A DNA stretch of 64,000 nt from CAVVZJ01 sp963752755 (GTDB taxonomy: Bacteria > Planctomycetota > Planctomycetia > Isosphaerales > Isosphaeraceae): NCBI GenBank assembly GCA_963752755.1, contig CAVVZJ010000015.1, positions 62,001 to 126,000 of the forward strand, given 5' to 3'. This document shows, piece after piece, positions 44,016-53,101 of this stretch. Numbering within the stretch: position 1 is the stretch's first letter; every line of letters starts with the position of its first letter. The position numbers and the translations under genes are program-made. The notes under the pieces were generated by a model that was not told the origin of the DNA, did no database searches, and worked only from the letters and a program-made list of their open reading frames with translations.

Positions 44016-46246
44016 GTCGGTGAAGGAGTCGCAGAACAGCAGGGCCCCTTTGCTCCGCGGGCGTTATCCCGCCTCGTCGCTACTACGGGCCTTTCCGCCA
44101 CCCTCTCGCCTTCGGCCAATTTCCCGGGGTCGCCGGTTATACGGCCTACCTTCTTCCGCCGCTTTCGCGGCGGGGCGAGGAGGGCTTCTCCAGTTGCTCG
44201 ATGTGCCCTGGTCACCGTGCCGTCGCTCCCACCCCGCCGGAGTGTCCCGCCGCGTCAGCCGCGTTGCGACGGTCCATGCTGCCTTCGCCTTCCGGTTGCA
44301 GGCTCGGCCTCCGGGTCTTCGCACTTTCGGGGCCACCTCTGCGTTCACTTGCGTTACGGCCCGGTGACTCGCCGACCATCCCGAGGATGACCGTGTCGAT
44401 GGGCTTCAGGCCGGTCGGTTTCCCTCCGGCCTGCCATCCGAGCTACGGGGTTTCGGCTCTTCCCCCGGCGGGTCTGACTCCCGCTGAGCACATCAGCCTT
44501 TTCTGGACACACAACCGGGCGTACGACTTCAACCAGCGGAAGAACAGCTCGATCTGCCAGCGATGCCGGTACAAGAGCCCGATGATCGACGCGTCGAGGT
44601 CGAGCAACGTCGTCAGCAGATAGACCGGATTCTCAGGGTCGTCCGCGGGGATGATCACCACCGCGCGCAGGACCATATCCGGCGGTCTGCGATGGTCCGA
44701 GCCCACCAGGCGCACCAGGCGATCGCTCGTGACGCCCGCGCCCCGGGCTTCTGGAGTGAGTTCGCGCGTTTCGGCGGTTTCGAGTTTCGGGCAGCGCGGC
44801 CCCGGCTCGCGGATTCGCATCACGAAATCGGCCGTCTTGGGGGCATGCGCCGCGATCAGATCGAAGCTGAAGATGCCCCGATCGTAGAGATGAATGGCCC
44901 CGGCCGTGATCGTATCTTGAGCGGTCTTCGCCGCGCCCTCGCGGTCATTGGGGATGACCAGCAGTTCCGGCAGCCAGGTCTCGACGTCGAGATGAAAGTC
45001 GAGTCGTGCGCCGGTTTTACTCCCTCGACGGCGGATCGCCCAAACGACAGCGGCGGCCGCTTTGCGGCCGCTTTGAGGAAGGTGCCGTCGACGGCCAGGA
45101 CCCGGCGGTGCAGCGCGACCAGCGGCTCGGCGGCCTGGGCCGGCCCCGGTCTCAGCACTTCACGCCGGAGATGATCGAGGATCGGCTGCAGGAGGGTGGG
45201 GTCGGCCAGCTTGTTGAAGTCGGAGAAGGTGCTCTTACAGAGCTTTCTGATGGTGAGATGTCGCTGGGCCTGCCGGGTCTGGCTGAAGTCCTCGATGGTC
45301 CGCAAGGTCCTCAGCGCGGGGTTGAAGAAGGCCAAGAGGTAGGCGACAAAGACGTCATCCAGGAAGAGTTCTCGGTTGCCGTGAGGTGTCTCTGGGCGAA
45401 GCCCTTCGATGAGCCGTTCCAAAGAGCGGATATGTTTGGTTCCGACAACCTGTTCGGGCCAGATCGGCAAGTCGCGCAGCCGCGCCTCCTCCGACCCCAT
45501 GTGTTCGGGTCGTTGAGACGGTGGCACCCCTCTCGGAGATCGCTTCTTCGCCGCCATGAAGAGACAGCTTGGCCAAACCTCTCAAAAAAGTGCAAGTGAA
45601 GATTCTGTGAAGACGGATTCCCGGACACTATTGATTTGATGGGCGGTGTCCACGTGCAGCCGACAAACGTGCAGTCGGGCTTGACCAAGATCTTCGACGT
45701 CGAGTCGTCTGGCGGCGTGCTCTACGTTGCCGGCGAGAAGGACGGCAAGGCGGCTTACCAGAGCTTCGACCTGAGTACAGGTGTCCCGGTCGCTGGATCG
45801 GTGCAAGTGCTGCCGAGCCTGGATTCGAACAACGAACAGGGTTCCGTGATTGATGTCCAGATCGTCAACGGTGCTGTGACCTTCATCGGCGAAAGTCATG
45901 TCTCGGGTCAGAGTAACCAAGGTTTCGTTTGGGACCTCGCGGGCAATCCAACAGTCGTTCCTTCCCCCAATGGAGGCTTGCTAGAGGCAGGTAATCCGGA
46001 CGGCATCGTGGTCGGCTTTGGTCAGTCGGACCATGCGGCTGTAGGAACCATCGGCGGAAGCCTACAGCTTCTGCCGGAAATTTATGGCGGCGGTGCAACG
46101 AGCATCTCCGCTGACGGCAAGTGGATCGTGGGCGGTGACGGATTCGGCCCTGCTGCCTGGTTCTCCAACGACCCGCTGTCACTGGACTATACTTTGGCGA
46201 GTATCAACCTGGAGGCGAACCTGAACGGAGACACTCCGTTCGATTT

Positions 46247-47864
46247 GGGCGTAACTCGCCGCCCGCTATGCTGCAACTGACCCGTACAGCCGGGTTTGCT
46301 CCTGCTCGATCCGGTACTCCAGGTACTTCCCCCACTGGTCGTTGAGGTACACTGCCCGGACGTGGAGCATCGCCTGGGCACCCTCGACGGTCCATCGCAT
46401 GCCCGTCTGCTCCATCCGGTCCTTGACCAGGTGGCGGCACGCCCCCTCGGCCACCCCGCTACCGATCGGATACCCCGCCGCCAGGTACGCGTCGTACCGC
46501 ATGTGGTCCCGGTTGTTCGCCAGGTACTCGACCGCCGACTCGACCACCTTCCGCTTCGACCCGCTCCGCTTCCCCCCGTTCAGCCGCCGCCGCAGCCCGG
46601 CGATGACATACCCGACCTGTCCCTGGAGCAGGTCCCGCAACCGCTCCTCGACATACTGCTTGGCCCCGTCACTGCCTTCGGTGTGGAAGCAGTGGGCCAC
46701 CGCCCAGAGCCGCTCCAGGACGTGGAACAGGTCCAGGATGCCGACCGCCTCGGCGAAGTACTCCCGCTGCATCTCCCACAAGGCCCGCTCGCCGTCCAGC
46801 AGGCAGATCACCGGGCGGTCGTGCCCCGAGTTGCGGGCCGCCGCCTCGGACTCCATCAGGGCGAAGAGGCTGTCCTTGGCGTGGACCGTCTCGCCGCCGA
46901 CCTGCCGGGTCATCTCGGCCCAGACGTGCTTGTGTTGAGGCTCCGGGCGCCCCCCGGCCCGCTCGTCCCGGAGCACCTCATCCAGGATGTCATCCGCCGA
47001 CCTCACGAACGGCTCGATGGTGTCGACGGCCCCGACGCCGGCCCTCTGCTTCTTGTTGGCCTTCTCTCCCTTGGTGCGGCGGTGATGCGGCTTCGGGCCG
47101 TCCTGCGGCGGTCGTCGCAGCGGCACGCCCTTGCCGTCGGCGGTGACGACCAGCAGCGGCCCCTCCTCCTCGGGCGGCGGCCGCGACAGGGCATCCCGGA
47201 AGGCCGGGGCGTAGCCGGCCACCGCCCGGCTCATGGGCTCCAACGTCCGAGCCCCCAGCTTCAGGCCCAGGAGCATCTCCAGCGAGCGACCGGCCTCGGC
47301 GAACGACTCCTTGAGGCAGAGCCGCGGGCTCCAGTCCTCCAGGACGTAGGAGAAGTCGCCCTCGGGCAGCCCGAGCCGCTCGTCCAGCGGCGTCCGTTCG
47401 ATCCGCTGGCCCTCTCGGGTGCCATGGACGACCCGGCTGATGGTCAACTCGCCGAAGACCGACACGTAGCGGCGGTCATGCGACTCGGGCAACCGCCGGA
47501 CCCTGTGCCCGTCGGTAGTCTCGACCTCCGGCCCCTGGTCGCCATCGCCGTGGTGGGCGACGAAGGCCGTCAGCAGGTCGAAGCCCAGGGCGAGCAGGGA
47601 CCGGATCCGGTCCCGTTCCACGAGGTCGATCCGCTGGCCGTCCTGGCTGGCCCGCCGCACGAGGTCCAGGAGGGACTCGAATCGCTGCTGGGCCTTGAGG
47701 GTCGCCTGCTCCGGGGTGATGATCATGGCGAGGTCTCCTGGGGCCGAGGCATCGGGGTGTTGCAGCCGATGTTCTGCCTCATGGGGACCTCGTTTTCCAC
47801 TCCCTGTCGCCGCAACTCCTTGTCCGAGAAGAACTCCAAGGGGAGCGGGCAGCGAGTCACGCCC
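46247..47864 (-). mobile_element. ISKra4-family insertion sequence (1618 bp), 9-bp duplication
   Basis: Ends GGGCGTAACTCGCCGCCCGC and, reverse complemented, GGGCGTGACTCGCTGCCCGC. The 9-mer GTTCGATTT is repeated at 46238-46246 and 47865-47873. Confidence 0.9.
46266..47726 (-). CDS. ISKra4-family transposase
   Basis: Intact, about 486 residues. The start at 47726 (MIITPEQATLKAQQRFESLL) follows AGGAGACC. Landmarks are RRYVSVFGELTISRVVHGTR, LPEGDFSYVLEDWSPRLCLK, LLVVTADGKGVPLRR (Asp), VICLLDGERALWEMQREYFA (Asp) and GYPIGSGVAEGACRHLVKDR (Glu), which fit the ISKra4 DDE pattern. Confidence 0.9.
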   Translation of the reverse strand: MIITPEQATLKAQQRFESLLDLVRRASQDGQRIDLVERDRIRSLLALGFDLLTAFVAHHGDGDQGPEVETTDGHRVRRLPESHDRRYVSVFGELTISRVVHGTREGQRIERTPLDERLGLPEGDFSYVLEDWSPRLCLKESFAEAGRSLEMLLGLKLGARTLEPMSRAVAGYAPAFRDALSRPPPEEEGPLLVVTADGKGVPLRRPPQDGPKPHHRRTKGEKANKKQRAGVGAVDTIEPFVRSADDILDEVLRDERAGGRPEPQHKHVWAEMTRQVGGETVHAKDSLFALMESEAAARNSGHDRPVICLLDGERALWEMQREYFAEAVGILDLFHVLERLWAVAHCFHTEGSDGAKQYVEERLRDLLQGQVGYVIAGLRRRLNGGKRSGSKRKVVESAVEYLANNRDHMRYDAYLAAGYPIGSGVAEGACRHLVKDRMEQTGMRWTVEGAQAMLHVRAVYLNDQWGKYLEYRIEQEQTRLYGSVAA

Positions 47865-48378
47865 GTTCGATTTCCGGTCTGTCATCCTGGACCCCACCTC
47901 CGGCGACTACGTAGGCTTTGGGGAATACACCGATTCTCTCACCTTCGGGAAAGGGCTTGCCGCCTGGAGCCTGACCAGTGGGTCGTTGATTCAGGATTTC
48001 GGTATCGGCACGTTCTCCGACGCCCGGATTTGGGAGGATAACGTTGTCCTCGGGATCAACGGGCCGGACTTCGGCTACCTCCAGACGCTGCATACCTCCG
48101 AGATTCTCAGCGTCTCCGATTTTCTGGGTACAGATGCTCAGTTTATCGCTCGCGGGGGGCTCTTCGAAGGCAGTATCGGTGTCTACGGCGTGAGCGCCGA
48201 TGGCACATCCTTCAGCCTTGGCAGTCATGACGTGAACGGCACCAGCGCCGTGCCGGAGCCGCAGAGCTGGGTGATGATGTTGCTTGCGATGATCATCACC
48301 TTCCTCTGCCACCGGGTGCCCTTCCTCAGGCACTTCCTGCCGCGCTGCAACTAGCGGCCTTGCATTTGATGCATGAAT

Positions 48379-48412
48379 CCGGACGGAGTGCCTGCTATCA
48401 GCCTCCGTCCGG
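48379..48412 (+). terminator. Hairpin after the PEP-CTERM gene
   Basis: CCGGACGGAG pairs with CTCCGTCCGG (10 bp, 14-base loop), 26 bases after the stop. There is no strong T-run, so it may act as a terminator or an mRNA end-stabilising stem. Confidence 0.5.
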
Positions 48413-48478
48413 CATTCTGCTAACAGCGTTCCAATCGAAGCTCTTGCGGGCAATCAAGGATGACTGTCTTACCGCTTT

Positions 48479-49399
48479 TCAGTGAAACCAGCGATTTTGC
48501 TCATGACCGCAGGTACACGTACCATCATTCGTAACTGGGTCGAGTTCATTGTAGGGGGCCCACGGCTTCTCGATCGAGGCGAGTTGGGACCGCTGGACAC
48601 ACTTCGCCACGTCCACCACACAACTCATCGGCGTCGGAGTCGCCGTCTCCGCAGCCGGCAAGGGATCTCCCGGCGTCGTATACGGCGTCGGCTCATCTCC
48701 CGCAGTCAGCATCGGATCTTCATCAGCACCAAACGGCGCCTTGGGCACCGGCTGCCTTGCGGCATAAAACGCTGAGCGAATTACCCGAGAGCCGGCCCAG
48801 GGGAGAAACCCGTTCGTGCGGGCAAACGCCACGATCTCAATTGCATGTTTTGCCATCAAGCGTTTGGAAGTCCCGACTGGCGGCCCGCCTCCTGCGGGGT
48901 GACCCATGTTCTGGTCGTTGCAGACCTGTTCGCCGAGGGCTGGAACGGTAGCGCAGTCCCCGGGGAGGAGCGTCATTACGGCGGAACGGAATTCTACCGG
49001 ATCGCCCAATTGCCGGTCTTCCGTATAGACGAACTCGAAAGCGTTGCCGCTCGACCCGCTCGAGTCTCCAGGCAGGCCGATCGTCCCACCGAGGCTGCTG
49101 AGAAAATCTGCCCCGGCTTGATTGGCCTTGTTTCGGGCCATGACCAGGCGTTCGAAGGGGACTCCGTTCGGGTCTTCACCGGCTGCTTCGATGTCCAGAT
49201 TTGTAATGGTCGCAGCCACCTGTCCGGCATGTCCCACGGCCTCGTCAAGCATCTGCTTGACGCACATCCACTGAATGATGTCGAAAAACCCCAGGATCGC
49301 GACGAACAGCACCGGGGCGGCAATCGCGAACTCGAGCATCGAAGCGCCGCGCTCTGGCACTTGGCCCGCGAGCGACCGCTGGCCCTGCCCACGGAACAT
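48479..49399 (-). CDS. TadE/TadG-like pilus-assembly protein
   Basis: Intact 306 residues. After a short basic leader (FRGQGQRSLAGQVPERGA) comes the TadE hallmark SMLEFAIAAPVLFVAILGFF, one membrane helix with a conserved Glu, then an extracytoplasmic part with four or more Cys (GDCATVPALGEQVCND and SCVVDVAKCVQ, CTCGHE). TadE-like proteins are pseudopilins or anchors of Flp-type pili. No other tad/flp genes are in the window. The C-terminus is Pro/Thr rich. Confidence 0.75.
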   Translation of the reverse strand: MFRGQGQRSLAGQVPERGASMLEFAIAAPVLFVAILGFFDIIQWMCVKQMLDEAVGHAGQVAATITNLDIEAAGEDPNGVPFERLVMARNKANQAGADFLSSLGGTIGLPGDSSGSSGNAFEFVYTEDRQLGDPVEFRSAVMTLLPGDCATVPALGEQVCNDQNMGHPAGGGPPVGTSKRLMAKHAIEIVAFARTNGFLPWAGSRVIRSAFYAARQPVPKAPFGADEDPMLTAGDEPTPYTTPGDPLPAAETATPTPMSCVVDVAKCVQRSQLASIEKPWAPYNELDPVTNDGTCTCGHEQNRWFH

Positions 49400-49547
49400 G
49401 AAAGACCCTTGGTAGTCTGAAATGCGGCATAAGCCCCCTGTTCTACGACCGATTTCTTGGTGATCAATACCGCTACTACAGGTTTCGCGGAAGTCGCGAT
49501 TTTGGCTGCCCGGTAGGAGTGTCGGCGAGAGGCAAAAAAGACTTGGC

Positions 49548-50494
49548 TCAAGATGGATTGCAGGGTGGTGCCAGCAATTGGCCGATCAGGGCTCCGAGGA
49601 GCGTCTTGCCGCGAGCCCGGACGTTGTGAACGAACTCGAAGAATCCCAGGTACAGCGGCAGGCTCTCCTGGGGGATTCCCCGGTGGGGGCGGAGCCACGA
49701 CCGCAGCAGCGACCAGAACCCTTCGAGGGTGTTGACATGCACCTCGCAGAAGCCGTCGCCGTCGTCATCCCGGGCGTACTCCCCCGCCGCGTGGCAGACC
49801 GTCTCGTGGCCGTAACCCCACTCCTCCAGGCGACTGTAGATGTCGTATTCGTCGGTGTAGACGAGCGTCCCCTTGGCGATCGTCCGGTCGATCAACGGCC
49901 CGATCGTCACCTGCTTGACGTTCTCCAGCATCCGGATCACGACCTCGCCCCCACGCTGCAGCATCCCGAAGATCGGCGGCTTCTCCTTGGCCAGGGTCCC
50001 CCGGCCGCGCTCCCCCTTCAGCCGCCTTCGTCGGGGAGGTCGGCCTTTTTTTTGACGGCCTCCGGATGGCCCTTATGTCCCGCCACGACATAGACTTCGT
50101 CGCACTCGACCTCCCCGGAGAGGGCGGCCGGAGGCCGGCGGTCGACGATCCCCTGGCGCAGCTCCTGGATCATCGCCCGGGCGTCGTCCTTGTTGAGGTC
50201 GAGTTCCTTGGCGATCTGCAATCCGGAGAGGTTCAAGCCCATGAGATACAAGCATGTCACCCAGGTCCGGAGGGGCTGACGGTGGTCGGCGAAGATGGTC
50301 CCGGTCAGGTCGTCGAACCGCCGCCGACAGGCGTGACATTCGTACCGCTGGCGGTGGGCTTGGGTGTCATCCCGGCCGTTCTTGATGACCGAATCGGACG
50401 AGCAGTGGGGGCAGGTCACGCCGTCGGGCCAGCGCATCGCCCGGACCGTCTCGTAGCACTTGGCGTCGTCGATGAGGTCCTGGATGTTCACCAT
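49548..50494 (-). CDS. IS1595-family transposase, probable -1 programmed frameshift
   Basis: The first frame (50494-50018) has the zinc-ribbon (VTCPHCSSDSVIKNGRDD, YECHACRRRFDDLTGTIFAD) and the start of the ISXO2-like DDE core (GEVECDEVYVVAGHKGHPEA). It reads VKKKADLPDEGG and stops. Slipping back one base on A_AAA_AAG (50045-50051) gives KKKGRPPRRRRLKGERGRGT, the usual family sequence. It joins the second frame with EVVIRMLENVKQVTIGPLID, VYTDEYDIYSRLEEWGYGHE (second acidic residue) and HVNTLEGFWSLLRSWLRPHR (motif with N and E). Confidence 0.88.
50045..50051 (-). promoter_or_regulatory. Slippery heptamer A_AAA_AAG (-1 frameshift site)
   Basis: Lies within an A8 tract of the IS1595 transposase and is exactly in phase with the first frame, so a tandem slip enters the second transposase frame. 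Confidence 0.7.
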
Positions 50495-50625
50495 CGGTCA
50501 ACGCCTCGTGGTCGGATGGCGGGGCAAAGTCGAGGAGCGGGCCGCTCAACGATCAGAGCCGATTGTAGCGACTGCGAGGCCGGCCCGAACCTACCACCCT
50601 GCAATCCATCTTGAGCCAAAGACTT

Positions 50626-51142
50626 AAGCCCTGACGCTGATGAATGTTTCCGCATGAACCCGCTCCAGCTCGAGACCTATTGCCTCAGATCGCAATCGCC
50701 TGCGCGGGGCAGTCCCCGGCACGTCCTCCGCCCTACTCCCCACCGCGGGGCGTGCCGAATTCATCCGGCCGATTTTTTTCGCCGGGCGCCTTGCGTGCCC
50801 GATCTCGGCAAATTACGATTCAAAATACACGAAGTCGCTTCGTGCAAAAAGCACCCGTGGCAAAGTCCCCGACGGTTCGTCGGGGACCATTCTCTGACGA
50901 GCAAAGAGAGGCCCAAGGAGCAGGCGGAAGCGGACGGAAGATCGCGGCGAACACTTCTCTTCGCCCATCTCCGCTTCCGGGGCTTACCCCACACTGCTTC
51001 GCTCATTGCCCCTAGACGCGCCCGGCCCAAGGCCGGCGTGCGCCTGGGGGTTGCGCATTTCCACCCCGCCACGGGTGCACGGAACGCGTGTGCGCGCCGA
51101 CTCCCGAGGCGGGCGTCCCCCTTTTGAGCGGGAGGCCCGACC
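50626..51142. other. Leader region of the four-gene cassette
   Basis: A 157-codon open frame runs through it but shows no domain. An AT-richer part near 50810-50860 contains the hairpin CACGAAG-TCG-CTTCGTG, so this may be a regulatory or origin-like segment. GGGAGG near 51131 is the ribosome-binding site for the next gene. Confidence 0.35.
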
Positions 51143-51724
51143 TTGAGTATCTTCCGAAAACAGATCGTCAACGGCTTATCAAATCTGGCCGTTGAGGTGC
51201 TGGCCGAGACCGTCAACAAGATCTCCCAGCCCGGAACTTCGCAGCCTCAGAACGACGAGGCCGACGTCCTCGACGTCGAGAGCGAGCCGCAACGCGCGAC
51301 GCCCGCTCAGCACGCTCCACGTCCCGCCCTTCCTCCTGCGCCTCCTCCCACACCGCGCCCTCCCACACCTCGCCCTCCGGAGCAGCAGCCGATCGCGAAG
51401 CCGGCCCAGAACGGGGCCAGGCCCGATCCTCGTCTGCCTGCGTTTCCGTTCCGGCCTCCCCTCGAACTCCCGCCCGTCTCGGAGTCGCCGCCACAACTGC
51501 CCGCCGAGCCCCCTCCCGGCCCGCGACCGCGTGGGCGGTCGCGGAAAAACCACGGCGGCAAGCCCGCGCTATTCGCGGACGGCAGCGGCAGCAGCAATGG
51601 AAACGGCAATGGCCGCGCCCAACTGACGCAGCCTCGTCGGGACCAGGACGCGGACAAGGCCCAGGAGAAAGAACAGGGCAAGGACGCAGGCGAGAACGCA
51701 GGCAAGAACGCAGGCAAAAACTAG
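51143..51724 (+). CDS. Proline-rich disordered protein (cassette gene 1)
   Basis: 193 residues from a TTG start with a clear GGGAGG 8 bases before it. A short amphipathic N-terminus (SIFRKQIVNGLSNLAVEVLA) is followed by a long Pro-rich low-complexity part, a basic patch (RPRGRSRKNHGG) and a charged repetitive tail (DKAQEKEQGKDAGENAGKN). No family recognised. Its stop directly abuts the next gene region, so it is probably the first gene of a four-gene operon. Confidence 0.6.
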   Translation: MSIFRKQIVNGLSNLAVEVLAETVNKISQPGTSQPQNDEADVLDVESEPQRATPAQHAPRPALPPAPPPTPRPPTPRPPEQQPIAKPAQNGARPDPRLPAFPFRPPLELPPVSESPPQLPAEPPPGPRPRGRSRKNHGGKPALFADGSGSSNGNGNGRAQLTQPRRDQDADKAQEKEQGKDAGENAGKNAGKN

Positions 51725-51742
51725 GTGCGGGAGGTTCTGTCC

Positions 51743-52390
51743 ATGTCGCTGAGCGAACGCGAGCGAGACATCTACACGAGGCTCGGCAGCAAGCTCCGGG
51801 GGGTTGGCCTGCCCCAACTCCTCAGGGGCTTTTTCCCCGACTCCGCCTCGGGCCGGATCAACGGCAAGCGCTGGGTGTCCGCGCGGGAGCGGTCGGGGCT
51901 GCTGGAGACGTTCACCGTCCTCTGCCGGCCGGTCGTGGACGTCGAGTTGTATTTCCGCGGCGAGCCCGGACTGCCCCCGCCGGACTTCGCCGAACTCTCG
52001 CGCGAGTCGTGCCGGCGCTGGGACATTCCGAGTCAGCCGACGACGATCGTGCGCGGGACAACGAAGCTGCGAAATATCGTCGGCGGCCCGAGCCAGATGC
52101 GGTTCCGGGCGATCGGACAAATCGGGCACGACCTCGGCACGGCGGCGGTCTACCTGAAGCTCCTCCGGGACGCCCCGGAGCTCACCGACGGCTGGCTGTG
52201 CGAGGACGAGATCGAAGACCCGGCCTACAAGGAGGCGAAATCAGACGCCGTCATCCTGAATCAAGCCGGCGAAGTTATCCACGTTGTCGAATTCGCAAGC
52301 GGCTATCAATCGGAGAAGTTCGCCAAGATCGACCGGACGTTCCGGCCGGACGGAATCCCTTACGAGATCTGGATGCGGAGGGACAAATGA
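51743..52390 (+). CDS. Replication-relaxation-like protein (cassette gene 2)
   Basis: 215 residues; the ATG at 51743 is preferred over the GTG at 51725 because GGGAGG is 8 bases upstream. The C-terminal half (IGHDLGTAAVYLKLLRDAPE, then GWLCEDEI, AKSDAVILNQAGEVIHVVEF and SEKFAKIDRTF) follows the pattern of the nuclease-like C-terminal domain of replication-relaxation proteins on mobile elements (H-D-L, D-A-V, V-E-F, K). The N-terminal half is not recognised. It overlaps the next gene by 4 bases (ATGA), so the two are translationally coupled. Confidence 0.45.
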   Translation: MSLSERERDIYTRLGSKLRGVGLPQLLRGFFPDSASGRINGKRWVSARERSGLLETFTVLCRPVVDVELYFRGEPGLPPPDFAELSRESCRRWDIPSQPTTIVRGTTKLRNIVGGPSQMRFRAIGQIGHDLGTAAVYLKLLRDAPELTDGWLCEDEIEDPAYKEAKSDAVILNQAGEVIHVVEFASGYQSEKFAKIDRTFRPDGIPYEIWMRRDK

Positions 52391-53085
52391 TCGCGCTCCA
52401 GACCGATAACGCCCTCGGTGAGCGGGGCGCGATGATGGTCGATCACGTCTCACGCTATCGCGTTGTCACCCTCGCCTTGCTCACTCTGTTCTTCCCGGCT
52501 GAGAGCAGCGACGCCCTTCGGATGCTGCTCTCGCGGCTGGTCGGCGCCGGCTGGCTGAGCAAGTTCCCCGTGGGCAACCGCGAGCAGTACTACACCCTGG
52601 GACCGAAGGCCTATCGCCACCTGGCGACCGCCGGAGCCCGGCCCCACCGGAAGTGGCAGGGCTTCGGCCAGGAGGGGTTGATTCAACACCTGGCCATCGG
52701 CTTCCTCTGCGCCCGCCGCGGCATGCTTCGGCTGCGTGCCGAGGAGTTCGTCCAGTATTTCCCCGGGCACAGCCGCCCGGGACTCCCGGCACAGAACTAC
52801 TTGCTGAGTACCGACGGGACCGACGAGACGCTCTACTGGGCGATCGTCGACCATGCCACGAGCCCCAATCGCTTCCCGAGCAAGATCGGCCGGGCCGTCT
52901 CGAGCCGATTCGCCCTGCCCGCATTCCAGGAGCGAATCCTGGCCGGGGGCTTCGCCGTCGCCGTCCTCACGGGGACCGACGCCAAGGCCTGCCGAATCGA
53001 AGCCGCCATCGCCGAGGATCGCTCGCCTCATGCCGAGGCGGGAGTGATCGTCGTGCCCGACATCGAACCACTGCTGCTGCTCTGA
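52387..53085 (+). CDS. Winged-helix replication-relaxation-like protein (cassette gene 3)
   Basis: 232 residues. The N-terminal about 80 residues look like a winged helix (VSRYRVVTLALLTLFFPAES, then RMLLSRLVGAGWLSKFPVGN and REQYYTLGPKAYRHLATAGA), resembling the N-terminal domain of replication-relaxation proteins. The remainder (LIQHLAIGFLCARRGMLRLR, YWAIVDHATSPNRFPSKIGR) is alpha/beta. Genes 2 and 3 together look like one such protein divided in two. Function would be DNA binding during element transfer or replication; this is inference. Confidence 0.45.
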   Translation: MIALQTDNALGERGAMMVDHVSRYRVVTLALLTLFFPAESSDALRMLLSRLVGAGWLSKFPVGNREQYYTLGPKAYRHLATAGARPHRKWQGFGQEGLIQHLAIGFLCARRGMLRLRAEEFVQYFPGHSRPGLPAQNYLLSTDGTDETLYWAIVDHATSPNRFPSKIGRAVSSRFALPAFQERILAGGFAVAVLTGTDAKACRIEAAIAEDRSPHAEAGVIVVPDIEPLLLL

Positions 53086-53101
53086 ACCGGAGGCTTTTCT
53101 C

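Larger units (their letters stand above)
42515..44512 (-). mobile_element. Group II intron (1998 bp) in an IS4-family transposase gene
   Basis: The 5' end at 44512 reads GTGTGTCCAGAAAAGGCTGA, a good match to the GUGYG start. The 3' end at 42515 is AC, and joining the flanks restores the transposase frame. A domain V hairpin and a maturase gene on the same strand are present. Both boundaries come from protein continuity and consensus ends, so they should be right to within a base or two. Confidence 0.85.
42268..45557 (-). pseudogene. IS4-family transposase, split by group II intron, with an upstream frameshift
   Basis: Exon 1 (45557-44513) has PIWPEQVVGTKHIRSLERLI, LAFFNPALRTLRTIEDFSQT, VLAVDGTFLKAAAK (first Asp), a frame change near 45050, LYDRGIFSFDLIAAHA and LLYRHRWQIELFFRWLKSYA (the Y-R-E-K signature). 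Exon 2 (42514-42268) continues DHLISHNREGVLLNFYVTVI and ends ARKRTERPK. Joined at the intron boundaries the codons read GCC CGG TTC GAC CAC, giving YARFDHLISH, a natural IS4 sequence. If the intron splices, only the frameshift near 45050 stops the transposase. Confidence 0.82.
42104..45633 (-). mobile_element. IS4-family element interrupted by a group II intron
   Basis: Terminal repeats CAATAGTGTCCGGGATTCC at 42104 and, reverse complemented, CAATAGTGTCCGGGAATCC ending at 45633 (18 of 19 match). Minus the 1998-bp intron the element is about 1.53 kb. No target duplication is visible: the left flank is a broken IS66 gene and the right flank a beheaded PEP-CTERM gene, so DNA has been lost at one or both sides. 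Confidence 0.85.
45634..48353 (+). pseudogene. PEP-CTERM protein gene, 5' truncated and split by an ISKra4 element
   Basis: The first part (45634-46246) reads beta-rich extracellular repeats (VSGQSNQGFVWDLAGNPTVV, ATSISADGKWIVGGDGFGPA), as in HAF-repeat/PEP-CTERM proteins. The second part (47874-48353) ends SAVPEPQSWVMMLLAMIITF followed by a basic tail (RVPFLRHFLPRCN). This is a PEP-CTERM signal: VPEP, one membrane helix and positive charges, for exosortase-type sorting. Excising the ISKra4 element and one 9-bp duplication restores NGDTPFDFRSVILDPTSGDY. The N-terminus, including the signal peptide, is missing at the IS4-family border. Confidence 0.8.
49545..50617 (-). mobile_element. IS1595-family insertion sequence, 8-bp duplication, perfect 25-bp ends
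   Basis: Both ends begin GGCTCAAGATGGATTGCAGG and match for 25 bp. AAAGACTT is repeated at 49537-49544 and 50618-50625. Perfect ends suggest a recent insertion. Confidence 0.92.

Noticed and set aside
50654..51127. 157-residue frame upstream of the four-gene cassette
   Set aside because: No ribosome-binding site or domain; sequence looks like translated regulatory DNA.
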